Source of the DNA: Rhodospirillaceae bacterium bin65
Lineage (GTDB): Bacteria; Pseudomonadota; Alphaproteobacteria; Bin65
Assembly: GCA_002238725.1 (NCBI GenBank)
Contig: MPMX01000004.1
Location: forward strand, 81,927-145,926
Length of the DNA: 64,000 bases
Reading direction: 5' to 3'
Shown here: positions 34,659 through 43,125 of the stretch, piece after piece
Layout: each line of letters starts with the position of its first letter
How positions within the stretch are numbered: position 1 is the stretch's first letter
The notes under the pieces: generated by a model
What the model saw: only the letters and a program-made list of their open reading frames with translations
What the model was told of the DNA's origin: nothing
The model's database searches: none
Made by a program: the position numbers and the translations under genes

Positions 34659-37058
34659 CTACCCGCCTCGAACCCGCATCCGTTCGCCCGCCGGATCGAA
34701 GGCGGGGGCTGTCTGCATCCGGGCGGGGTGGCGGGTGCCGGCGATGTCGATTGCGACGCGCCGGCCGTCGATTTCCTGCGCTTCGACATGGCCGAGGGCG
34801 ACCGGCCGGCCGATCCGGAAGCCGAAGGCCGCCGAGGTCGTGCGGCCGACGATTTCGCCCTCGCTGTAGACCGGTTCGTGGCCGAGCGGGACGGCGTCGG
34901 CATCGTCGAACACGAAGGTCGCCAGCGTGCGCCGGCCGGTCTTGCGGCGCTCGGCGATTGCCTCGCTGCCGATAAACGTCTTCTTCCGCGAGCAGAAGCG
35001 TTCCATGCCGGCCTCGACCGGCGTCAGGTCGCCGTCGAGCTCGTGGCCCATCGCGGCGAAGCCCTTCTCGATCCGCATCGACGTCTGGGCGTGCAGGCCG
35101 GCCGGAACCGCGCCCGCCCCGGTCAGCGCCGCGTAGACCGTAGGCGCGTGCTCCGCGCGGCAGGCCAGTTCCCAGCCGGCCTCGCCGACATAGGACAGGC
35201 GCGCGGCGCGCACCGGGCACCCGGCGATCTGCGCGGTGCCGATCCGGAAAAAGCCGAGGGCATTCAGCGCGTCTGCACCGAGTTCCGCTGCGATCCGGGC
35301 GGCGTCCGGGCCCATCAGGGCGAGCACGGCGTAGCGCTCGGTCACGTCGGCCAGTGCCACGTCGAACGGGCCGGCGTGGCGCCGCAGCCAGGCCATGTCC
35401 CTGCGGATCGCCGCGGCGCCGGTGAACAGGCGGTAGCGGTCGACGGCGAGGCGCTGGGCGGTGATGTCGGATTCGTAGGTGCCGCGTGCGTTGAGGACCG
35501 GCGTGTAGATCGCGCGGCCGGGCGGGCGGTCCATGTCGTTGGCGCAGACCTGCTGCAGGAAGGCCTCGGCGTCCGGCCCGGTTATCTCGATCTTGCCGAA
35601 GGGCGAGCCGTCGAAGACCGCCGCCGCCCGGTGCGCGGCCATGACCTCGTTCTTTACGGTTTCGAACCAGTTGGGCCGGCCGAAGGTCAGATTCGGTTTG
35701 TTCGGCTTCCCGAACCAGAGCGGGCGTTCCCAACCGTAGACCTGGCCCGTCTGCGCGCCCGCCGCCCGATGCTCGGCGTCGAGCGGCAGGCGCCGGAGGT
35801 CGCGCGCCGTCGCTGGCTGGAGGCCCGGATAGGCGATTTCGTAATGCCGGCCGAGCACCTCCGGGGCCCGGGCCATCAGATGCACGACGCTGTCGAACTG
35901 CGGCGCGAAGCGGTTGGCCCCGGCCTCCGACAGGTCGTAGGCGGTATGGCCGTGGACGATGGCGTGGGCGAGGTTCATGCCCGCGCCGCCGCCGCAGGCG
36001 ATGCCGACCGAATTCATGCCGCAGCCGAGGAACAGGCCGCGGGTCTCCGCGGTCTCGCCGAGCATGAACATGCCGTCCGGCGTAAAGCTCTCCGGGCCGT
36101 TGAGCAGCATCCGCACTTCGGCGGTTTCCAGCGCCGGCAGCCGGTGCAGCGCGTTTTCCATCATCGGCTCGAAATGGTCCCAATCCTCGGGCAGCAGGCG
36201 GAATTCGAAGGTCTCGTCCAACGCGCCCGGCGCGATCGGCTTGCCCATGGGCTCGAAACAGCCGACCAGCAAGCCGCCGCTGTCGTCGCGGATGTAGAGA
36301 TGGCGGTCATGGTCCGACAGGGTCGGCAGGTTGCCGGCGATGCCGTCGACCGGTCGGGTCAGCAGGTAGAAATGCTCGCAGGCGAGCAACGGCACCCGCG
36401 CGCCGGCCATCGCGCCGACCTCGCGTGACCACAGGCCGGCGCACAGCGCGACTGCGTCGCACATGACGGTGCCCTGCCCGGTCTCGACGCCGCGAACCCG
36501 GCCGTTCTCGGTCAGAATCCCGGTCACGCCGGAATTTTCGAAGAACCGCGCACCGAGGCCGCGGGCAGCCTTGCCGAGGGCGGCGCAGACGTCCGACGGG
36601 CTGACCCGGCCGTCCTCCGGCGACCAGACGGCACCGAGCACGTCGTCCGCATTCATCAGCGGCCAGCGCTCCTTCGCCTCGGCGCCTCCGATTTCGTGGG
36701 CCTCGATGCCGTAGGCCCGGGCCAGCGCCGCCTGGCGCCGGATATGGGTCAGACGGTCCGGCGTCGTCGCGATTGAGAGCGAGCCCTCGCCGATCCAGCC
36801 GACGCCCTGCCCGGTTTCGGCTTCGAGTCGGGAGTAGAGCGCGACGGAGTACTGGATCATCTTGGTGAGGTTGCGCGAATGGCGCAGCGCGCGCACCTGG
36901 GCGGCGGAATGCCAGGTCGTGCCGGAGGTCAGCCGGTTGCGCTCCAGCAAAATGGCGTCAGCCACGCCCATTTTCGCCAGATGGTAGAGCGTCGAACAGC
37001 CCATGACGCCGCCCCCTATGACGACGACCGAAGCATGGGCGGGAAGGGATTCGGGCAT
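34659..37058 (-). CDS. FAD-dependent oxidoreductase/aminomethyltransferase (dimethylglycine or sarcosine dehydrogenase-like)
   Basis: A two-part protein of 799 residues. Residues 1-380 are a DAO-type FAD domain (VVVIGGGVMGCSTLYHLAKMG; SGTTWHSAAQVR, the covalent-FAD His region of this family; CGMNSVGIACGGGAG). Residues 430-799 form GcvT-like folate-binding domains (FGKIEITGPDAEAFLQQ, LSYVGEAGWEL, RIEKGFAAMGHELDGDLTPVEAG). The family demethylates dimethylglycine, sarcosine or related amines and passes the methyl to tetrahydrofolate. ATG 37058 follows GGAAGAGGAA. The exact amine is not determinable; methylamine, glycine betaine and carnitine degradation are options. Confidence 0.9.
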   Translation of the reverse strand: MPESLPAHASVVVIGGGVMGCSTLYHLAKMGVADAILLERNRLTSGTTWHSAAQVRALRHSRNLTKMIQYSVALYSRLEAETGQGVGWIGEGSLSIATTPDRLTHIRRQAALARAYGIEAHEIGGAEAKERWPLMNADDVLGAVWSPEDGRVSPSDVCAALGKAARGLGARFFENSGVTGILTENGRVRGVETGQGTVMCDAVALCAGLWSREVGAMAGARVPLLACEHFYLLTRPVDGIAGNLPTLSDHDRHLYIRDDSGGLLVGCFEPMGKPIAPGALDETFEFRLLPEDWDHFEPMMENALHRLPALETAEVRMLLNGPESFTPDGMFMLGETAETRGLFLGCGMNSVGIACGGGAGMNLAHAIVHGHTAYDLSEAGANRFAPQFDSVVHLMARAPEVLGRHYEIAYPGLQPATARDLRRLPLDAEHRAAGAQTGQVYGWERPLWFGKPNKPNLTFGRPNWFETVKNEVMAAHRAAAVFDGSPFGKIEITGPDAEAFLQQVCANDMDRPPGRAIYTPVLNARGTYESDITAQRLAVDRYRLFTGAAAIRRDMAWLRRHAGPFDVALADVTERYAVLALMGPDAARIAAELGADALNALGFFRIGTAQIAGCPVRAARLSYVGEAGWELACRAEHAPTVYAALTGAGAVPAGLHAQTSMRIEKGFAAMGHELDGDLTPVEAGMERFCSRKKTFIGSEAIAERRKTGRRTLATFVFDDADAVPLGHEPVYSEGEIVGRTTSAAFGFRIGRPVALGHVEAQEIDGRRVAIDIAGTRHPARMQTAPAFDPAGERMRVRGG

Positions 37059-37091
37059 GGCGGTTCCTCTTCCTTGCAAATCCGCCATTGG

Positions 37092-37256
37092 ATGGCAGAA
37101 TTGCAAGGAAAATTGAGCGAGGAAGCCGTCGGCTATCGCAAATACGCCGAAACGGCTTCCGATCTTGCCTCTGGCGGAGCGTGGAGCAGCTTCGATTTCG
37201 AGGAGGCGCGCCGCTTTTCGACACCGGATTTTGTTGACCCGGACTTACCGCCATGA
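37092..37256 (+). CDS. small hypothetical protein, translationally coupled
   Basis: A 54-residue acidic, soluble protein of no recognised family. Its stop codon overlaps the start of the next gene as ATGA (37253-37256), which is the main evidence that it is translated. It starts 33 bases from the divergent flavoprotein gene, so the two promoters share this short gap. Confidence 0.5.
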   Translation: MAELQGKLSEEAVGYRKYAETASDLASGGAWSSFDFEEARRFSTPDFVDPDLPP

Positions 37257-37618
37257 GCCGACAAACCGTGATCGACGCCGCGAAGGCCGAACTGGGAGGC
37301 GAGCCGAGCTATTTCCGCGCCGCCCTGCTGCGCGAGGACCTGCAGCGGTTGAACCGGCTGCTCGATCTGGCGGCCGATGCAGCGGACGAGGCAGAATTCA
37401 TGAAGGAGGCGGAGTTGTCCGGCTGGACGCCGGGCGACCTGCGCACCGGCGAATTGCGGCCCTGGCTCGATCCCTTCCTGCGCGCCTGGTACGGTGCCGG
37501 CGAGGACGGCGACCCGGCCCTGCTCGACCTGTGGCGCGGTTTCGACCGCAACCGGCTCGATATCCTGGCCGGCTGCCTCTCCACCCGGCCACTGGACCCG
37601 AACCGCCGGTCGCGCTAA
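37253..37618 (+). CDS. hypothetical protein
   Basis: A 121-residue soluble protein, predicted mostly helical (EDLQRLNRLLDLAADAADEAEFMKEA). No family recognised. It is coupled by ATGA to the 54-residue gene before it and followed after 43 bases by another small gene on the same strand, so the three may form a short operon. Confidence 0.6.
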   Translation: MSRQTVIDAAKAELGGEPSYFRAALLREDLQRLNRLLDLAADAADEAEFMKEAELSGWTPGDLRTGELRPWLDPFLRAWYGAGEDGDPALLDLWRGFDRNRLDILAGCLSTRPLDPNRRSR

Positions 37619-37661
37619 AGGGGTTGGCGGTTCGGGGATCACCAAGAGGTAGCGCGCGGTC

Positions 37662-37943
37662 ATGCTGAGGGGGCTTCGGCAGTTCTTCACCGGCAAGGTC
37701 GTTTTGCGTCGCGGCATGAACGTGCTGTGGACCAACGAGACCGATCAGCCGGTGACACTGATCGTCGAGAATGGGAACTACGGCGCGTGCGGCATGACGA
37801 TCGAGCCGGGCGGCGAGGTCCGGTTCATCATCGGCAAGCGGCGCCCTGTGTTTCGGGTAGACGGCTACAAGGTGGACATCCTGGAAGGCGAAAACATCCT
37901 GATACTCGGCGGGCCGGCCAAGCCGCCGGAGACCGAGGTCTGA
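37662..37943 (+). CDS. hypothetical protein, beta-rich
   Basis: A 93-residue protein with alternating strands (VVLRRGMNVLWTN, QPVTLIVENG, MTIEPGGEVRFII) suggestive of a small beta-barrel or cupredoxin-like fold, but without copper ligands. AGAGGT precedes the ATG. Function unknown. Confidence 0.6.
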   Translation: MLRGLRQFFTGKVVLRRGMNVLWTNETDQPVTLIVENGNYGACGMTIEPGGEVRFIIGKRRPVFRVDGYKVDILEGENILILGGPAKPPETEV

Positions 37944-38180
37944 GCCGCTGAACCCGTGTCCGGCTTCGGGGCATGAGGGGAGGACGGGGTAACGCCAGCT
38001 TCTTGCCGAGCGATCGACGGCCAAGCCAGACGATCGGGCCATCTGTCTGGTTTCCGGCGGCACGATCGAATTTACGCGCAATCCGGGCCCTATTCCAAAT
38101 AGTTGGGGAATATAACTGCGACTATGCGGCTGCGTCCGGCCGCTGTCCCAATAGCGGACTCCGTTATCCACCCCTCGGTG

Positions 38181-38325
38181 CCGCCGCGGATGGAGCAAAT
38201 CGGAAATCCGGTGCCCAGGGTCGCCGGCGCGCCTGCCCTGAACTTGTCGAAGGAGCCTTGCCCTGTGGTCCCTTCGACAAGCTTAGGGCAGTCTCTGGGC
38301 CCCGGATTGAATCCGGGGCGGCGCC
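38181..38325. repeat. composite dispersed palindrome
   Basis: A REP-like unit (GCGGATGGAGCAAATCGG to CTGGGCCCCGGATTGAATCC) with two inverted copies of the other element nested inside: CTGCCCTGAACTTGTCGAAG at 38232-38251 and CCTTCGACAAGCTTAGGGCAG at about 38271-38291. Together they give a large cruciform-capable structure. Confidence 0.7.
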
Positions 38326-38498
38326 GTTGGTGTTTCGGGGCGGCAACGATCGTGCGGCGGTCGCTCGTTTCCACCGGCCGGTCCGCGCCGCCGGCGGGAT
38401 AACCGGCACTGCATAGTCAGCGATAAAATTTCCACATAATTTCCGTCTGAAACCTCCCCTGCGTCCTTGGGGTCAGCCCTGAATCGCGGCTCGCGCCC

Positions 38499-38552
38499 GT
38501 GGCTCCGGTTCCCCGGACCGCCGCTGCGTTCCGTCCGGGGTGACAGGGGAAG
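38499..38552. repeat. REP-like dispersed palindrome (short copy)
   Basis: GGCTCCGGTTCCCCGGACCG and GTTCCGTCCGGGGTGACAGG; lies between the composite repeat and the lbpA stop and may act as a terminator for the sHdr operon. Confidence 0.5.
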
Positions 38553-38639
38553 GGTATCGGGTGAAGAGGGACCGGTCCGAACCGGGCCGTCGGTAAGTCG
38601 CGATATCTATCGTCGGGATGCAAACGGGATTGACGGGTC

Positions 38640-39077
<438 letters not shown>

Positions 39078-39080
39078 GGA

Positions 39081-39527
39081 TCAGGCAATCCTCTGGTGGT
39101 CGGACATTTCAGCCCCGTCCCTATCGAGCGCGCGCAGCGTGCGAGATGAACAGCAAAACTCGCCGAGCGCTGCAACCTGCATTTTGCCCGATACGAACAG
39201 CAGCAGATGGCGGACCAGCATGACCATCATGGTGGCGCGGGCCACCGTCTCGTCATGGTCCGGCTCCAGGCGCAGCAGATTGGCGTGCCAGGCAACCTCG
39301 CGGCAGGTCTCGCGGCACGCGTTGAAGCTGAGCTCGCCGCGCGCGCCCTGACGGTGCAGGGCGAGCAGGCGGAAGCCTTCGCGTTCGTCCGATGTCGGGG
39401 CCTCGTCGCGCGCCTCGACCCAGTTCTCCAGCACCGCCTCGGCCAGCCCGAGCAGCCGGCTGGCCGGATCGGATGCGGCGAAATCGAAACCGTCGAGCGC
39501 CGCCTCGATATCGGCAAACGGCATCAT
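39081..39527 (-). CDS. hypothetical protein in the sHdr operon
   Basis: A 148-residue soluble helical protein of unknown function between hdrB2 and lbpA. Cysteines form CRETC in the middle and FCCSS near the C-terminus, on a mostly helical background with one hydrophobic helix (MMVMLVRHLLLFVSG). Its first ATG overlaps the hdrB2 stop in ATGA, so it is co-translated with the complex. It may help LbpA dock or act in sulfur transfer; that is inference from position and the cysteines. Confidence 0.7.
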   Translation of the reverse strand: MMPFADIEAALDGFDFAASDPASRLLGLAEAVLENWVEARDEAPTSDEREGFRLLALHRQGARGELSFNACRETCREVAWHANLLRLEPDHDETVARATMMVMLVRHLLLFVSGKMQVAALGEFCCSSRTLRALDRDGAEMSDHQRIA

Positions 39528-40456
39528 GCCAGGCCTTTCTCCTTCAGGAAGCCACGCGAATCGGAAACATTCTCGTGCACGCCGACCTTTCTGGCGCTCA
39601 GGCCCAGGGCGATGCCGAGCAATTGGGTGAAATAAAGGATTTTCACGCTCGTCTTGCGGCCCAGCCGCTTCTCGGCGCGGATCTGGTGCATTTCCAGCCC
39701 GGTATGGCAGGTCGGGCACTCGGTGGCGATCACGTCGGCGCCGCCGGCCTCGGCCGCTTCGAGGATGTTCAGCACCAGCTTGGTCGAGATGTCGCTGTCC
39801 GAGAGCGTGTGGGCGCCGCCGCAGCAGGCGGTCTTGAGCGGAAAATCGACATTCTCCGCGCCGGCCGCCGCCAGCAGGTCGTCCATGAAATGCGGCTCCG
39901 AAGTCGAATCCGAGCCGGAGCCCTTGTCCTTCTCCGGGAAGATGTGGCGTGGGCGTGTGTACATGCAGCCGTAATAATTCGCGATCTTAACGCCTTGCAG
40001 GCTGTTTTTAATCTTGGCCTTCAGACCGTCTTCGCCGATCCCGTCCTTGATCCAGTCCAGCGCATGGATGGTCTCGACCTGGCCGGCCTTGTAGGTCTCG
40101 TGGCCGGCCTTGGTGGACAGCCGGTCGACGACTTCCTGCGATCCGCCGTCGTGCTCCAGGTCGTATTCGGCCTTCTTGAGATTGTGATAGCAGCCGTTGC
40201 ACGGCGCCATGACCACGTCGTGGCCCATCTCGTTGGCGGCGATCGACATGACCCGGGACGACAGGTAGGTCTGGATTTTTGGGTCGATATTCTTGACCTC
40301 CATCGCCCCGCAGCAGTTCCAGTTCTTCACTTCGTCCAGCTTCAGCCCGAGCGCCTTGCCGACCGCCTTGGTCGAGCGGTTATAGGCGTGGCCCGTGCCT
40401 TCCAGCGCGCAGCCGGGATAGTAGGCGACGCGGTCGTATTTGCGGTCTTCGCTCAT
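39524..40456 (-). CDS. hdrB2: sulfur-oxidising heterodisulfide reductase-like subunit HdrB2
   Basis: A 310-residue cytoplasmic subunit with two CCG domains. First: YYPGCALEG, WNCCGAMEV, APCNGCYHN. Second: YYGCMYTRP, TACCGGAHT, TECPTCHTG. In HdrB these bind non-cubane 4Fe-4S clusters where disulfide chemistry takes place. ATG overlaps the hdrC2 stop in ATGA. The order hdrC1-B1-A-hyp-C2-B2 is that of type I sHdr complexes, which oxidise protein-bound sulfane sulfur towards sulfite. Confidence 0.93.
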   Translation of the reverse strand: MSEDRKYDRVAYYPGCALEGTGHAYNRSTKAVGKALGLKLDEVKNWNCCGAMEVKNIDPKIQTYLSSRVMSIAANEMGHDVVMAPCNGCYHNLKKAEYDLEHDGGSQEVVDRLSTKAGHETYKAGQVETIHALDWIKDGIGEDGLKAKIKNSLQGVKIANYYGCMYTRPRHIFPEKDKGSGSDSTSEPHFMDDLLAAAGAENVDFPLKTACCGGAHTLSDSDISTKLVLNILEAAEAGGADVIATECPTCHTGLEMHQIRAEKRLGRKTSVKILYFTQLLGIALGLSARKVGVHENVSDSRGFLKEKGLA

Positions 40457-41199
40457 TCCGGTTTCCCGTCGCCGAGGCCGAGCGCCCGGCGCTGTTCGCG
40501 TTCGCATTCCTCGACATACTCCTCGAGCGCCGCCCGCGCCTTCGACCAACCGGACGTGCGCGGCCGGAACAGGACGGCGAGGCCCATGCGCCGCATCAGG
40601 CCGACCGGAAGCTTCATCAGCAGGCCGCGCGCCATCGCGACCAGCCAGTCCTGCATCAGCGGCTGCCCTGTGCGCTTGAGGAACTGCCGGATGATGGACG
40701 ATTCCTCGATCTTGCCGCGCGCGATCACCTGCTCGGCAAATATCTCGTCGAAGATGATCGAGGGCGATTTCGGCGTATGGCCTTTTTTCTCCAGCCAGTG
40801 CGCTGTCGCCTTCATCACGCCTTCCGGCTCGACATCGCGCGGGCAGGCATAGGTGCATTTGTTACACGAGATGCACTGCCAGATGATGTCCTTGTCGCGC
40901 AGAAGCTCCGATTCCATGCCCGTGCGGATCAGGTAGATCCAGTAGCGCGGGTTGAAGTCCGGGTTGACGGCGTTGACCGTGCAGGAATTGGTGCAGGAGC
41001 CGCACTGCCAGCAGCGATGGATGAATTCGCCGCCGGGCAGCGCCGCGATCTCGTCTTCCATCGCCTCGTTGTAGTCGGTGACGACCCGGGATTCGATGAA
41101 AGTCGACCAGTGGCCCGACACGTCGATGCCGTCGATCTCCAGCTTGTCGTGGGTCTTGATATTCTCCGGCCGGATCAGGGACTGTTCGTGGATCGGCAT
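40453..41199 (-). CDS. hdrC2: sulfur-oxidising heterodisulfide reductase-like subunit HdrC2
   Basis: Electron-transfer subunit of 248 residues with two 4Fe-4S ferredoxin motifs, CWQCGSCTNSC (near 63) and CISCNKCTYACP (near 108). The C-terminal half is helical and basic with no clear membrane anchor, as in soluble sHdr complexes. It connects the HdrA flavin to the HdrB2 catalytic site. Eight bases separate it from the hyp gene upstream. Confidence 0.93.
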   Translation of the reverse strand: MPIHEQSLIRPENIKTHDKLEIDGIDVSGHWSTFIESRVVTDYNEAMEDEIAALPGGEFIHRCWQCGSCTNSCTVNAVNPDFNPRYWIYLIRTGMESELLRDKDIIWQCISCNKCTYACPRDVEPEGVMKATAHWLEKKGHTPKSPSIIFDEIFAEQVIARGKIEESSIIRQFLKRTGQPLMQDWLVAMARGLLMKLPVGLMRRMGLAVLFRPRTSGWSKARAALEEYVEECEREQRRALGLGDGKPE

Positions 41200-41207
41200 G
41201 GGCGCGC

Positions 41208-42071
41208 CTAGTTCAGCAGCAGGGGATCGCCGACGACCTGCGCGTCGCCGTCGATCGGCTTGACCCTGGACCGGCCTTTGGCGCCGACGCCGTCCAGGCC
41301 CAGCATCCGGCGGGTATGCAGCATCGGGTCTTCCGGGGTCGCGAAATCGGTGCGCAGATACTGCCCGCCCTGCTCGCCGATATAGCCGGCATAGACATGC
41401 GCGGTCACCAGATCGACATATTGCAGGATATCGCGGAACACGCCGTTTTCCGTCAAAAACTGCGATAGTTCCTCGCGCAGCATAAGAAACGCGCCGTAAT
41501 TGTCCGGCACGTCGATCATGATGTGGTCGACATTATCGGCCCACCAGATTTCGCGCAGCGCGCCGGTGTTGGTTTTGGCGTCCCAGACCCAGCGCTGCAT
41601 CGGCGGATAGCGCTCCGGATCGATATTGTGCAGCAGCTCGGCCGCGAGGTCGCGGACCCAGCGATGGTCGCGGTCGCGCGGGAAGGCGCTCTCGAAGGCG
41701 TCGAGCCGGGCATCGGCCGTCGTCGTGTCGGCCCTGCCCTCCAGCAGCGCCCCGATCGCCGTGCAGACAGCGGCGAAGCCCCGCCGGTCCAGATAAGGCG
41801 CGATGCGGCGGCGCACCGAGGGCATCAGCGAGCAGAGTTCCTTGAAGGCCGCCGGCTGCAGGCCGGCCGCGCCGCCGGCGAAAGCGTCCTGGAACGAGGC
41901 GGTCTTCAGCTTCAAGGCCTCGACATAGCGCTCGACGCCGCCCTGCTCCTCGCTGCCCGCAATCAGGCTTTCCAGCGCCTGGCGCAGGCGCGGGCCGGAC
42001 AGGTGCAGCTCCGGCCGTTCGAGGACCGGCTCGTCCCGTCCCGCCATTCGCCGCAAGGCCTGCGCGATCAT
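41208..42071 (-). CDS. sHdr-associated conserved hypothetical protein (Hyp)
   Basis: A 287-residue protein occupying the conserved position between hdrA and hdrC2. No cofactor motif visible; it is helical with few cysteines (KELCSLMPS, AAVCTAIGA) and an aromatic-rich centre (YPPMQRWVWDAKT, LREIWWADNVDHIMID). The same slot is filled by an uncharacterised gene in known sHdr clusters, so it is probably a structural or assembly part of the complex. ATG 42071 is 4 bases after the hdrA stop. Confidence 0.8.
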   Translation of the reverse strand: MIAQALRRMAGRDEPVLERPELHLSGPRLRQALESLIAGSEEQGGVERYVEALKLKTASFQDAFAGGAAGLQPAAFKELCSLMPSVRRRIAPYLDRRGFAAVCTAIGALLEGRADTTTADARLDAFESAFPRDRDHRWVRDLAAELLHNIDPERYPPMQRWVWDAKTNTGALREIWWADNVDHIMIDVPDNYGAFLMLREELSQFLTENGVFRDILQYVDLVTAHVYAGYIGEQGGQYLRTDFATPEDPMLHTRRMLGLDGVGAKGRSRVKPIDGDAQVVGDPLLLN

Positions 42072-42075
42072 CCGC

Positions 42076-43125
42076 TCAGGCCGCTTCGCCGGCCTGGCTG
42101 TAGGCGGCGGACAGCGCGGCGATGGCCGCGGCATTGGCCTGGGCGATGGAGTCGTCGATGGTTTCCGGCCCGGTCGCCGCGCCGGCGACGTACACGCCGG
42201 GCCGGCTGGTCCGCCCCATGCCGCCATAGGCCGACTGGCGCGCGATATTGCCGTGCGGCTCCAGCTCGATATCGAAGATGCTGGAAAGCAGCAGGTTATC
42301 GACATTCGGGTCCATGCCGATGGCGTGGACGACCAGGTCGAAGGGAATGGTGATCGGCCGTTTGACCAGCGTATCCTCGCCCTTGACGATCAGGCGCTCG
42401 CCGTCGGAGGTCACTTCGGCGATCCGGGCCTTGATATACTTGACCTTGAACTCCTCCTGGCTGCGCCAGTAGTAGGTCGTCTCGTACAGGCCGAAGGTGC
42501 GGATATCCATGTAGTAGATGTAGACATGGCAATCCGGCAGTTCCTCGCGGATTTCCATCGCGATGTTGGCGCTGACGGTGCAGCAGATCTTGGAGCACCA
42601 TTCGCGGCCGATCTGGCGGTCGCGCGAGCCGACGCACAGCAGGATCGCTACCCGCTTGGGCGTGCGGCCGTCGGACGGGCAGCGCACGCCCCGCTCCGAC
42701 GAGATCATCTGCTCGACCTGGGTCGTGGTCACGACATCGGGGAAGGTGCCGAAGCCCCATTCGGGCTTGTTGACCGAATCGAAATGGGTGAAGCCGGTGC
42801 ACAGGATGGCGGCCGAGGCCTCGACCGTCGCGCCGTCCGAAAGGGTCGCCGAGAATGCGCCGGGTTCGCCGCCGAATTCGTTGACGGTGCAGCCGGTCCG
42901 CACGTCGATGGCGCTGTCGCCTTCGACCCGCGCGACCATGCCGCCGATGGCGTCCTTCGCCCATTCCCCGGTCGGCACGAGCTTGGCATAGCCGGAGAGG
43001 ATCGGCGCGCCGCCGAGCCGGTCCTCCTTTTCCACCAGAACGGCATTCCGGCCGACGCCGGACAGCGCCTCGGCTGCAGCGAGCCCGGCCGGGCCGCCGC
43101 CGACGACGAGGACCGGCTCGGTCAT
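42076..43125 (-). CDS. hdrA: sulfur-oxidising heterodisulfide reductase-like subunit HdrA
   Basis: A 349-residue flavoprotein core of the sHdr complex. FAD motif VVGGGPAGLAAAEAL near residue 7, the second flavin strand IDVRTGCTVNEF, a cysteine set LLCVGSRDRQ..WCSKICC for a 4Fe-4S cluster, and a late GVYVAGAATGPETIDDS that closes the FAD site. It is shorter than methanogen HdrA and lacks its ferredoxin inserts, as the sulfur-oxidising type does. Its ATG overlaps the hdrB1 stop in ATGA. Confidence 0.93.
   Translation of the reverse strand: MTEPVLVVGGGPAGLAAAEALSGVGRNAVLVEKEDRLGGAPILSGYAKLVPTGEWAKDAIGGMVARVEGDSAIDVRTGCTVNEFGGEPGAFSATLSDGATVEASAAILCTGFTHFDSVNKPEWGFGTFPDVVTTTQVEQMISSERGVRCPSDGRTPKRVAILLCVGSRDRQIGREWCSKICCTVSANIAMEIREELPDCHVYIYYMDIRTFGLYETTYYWRSQEEFKVKYIKARIAEVTSDGERLIVKGEDTLVKRPITIPFDLVVHAIGMDPNVDNLLLSSIFDIELEPHGNIARQSAYGGMGRTSRPGVYVAGAATGPETIDDSIAQANAAAIAALSAAYSQAGEAA

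Larger units (their letters stand above)
37944..38639. other. 696-base intergenic region with repeats
   Basis: Separates the small plus-strand genes from the end of the sHdr operon. Holds a complex repeat (38181-38325) and a second REP-like unit (38499-38552). Frames in all phases are repeat translations. Confidence 0.6.

Noticed and set aside
38103..38416. Overlapping frames on both strands
   Set aside because: Translations of the composite palindromic repeat.
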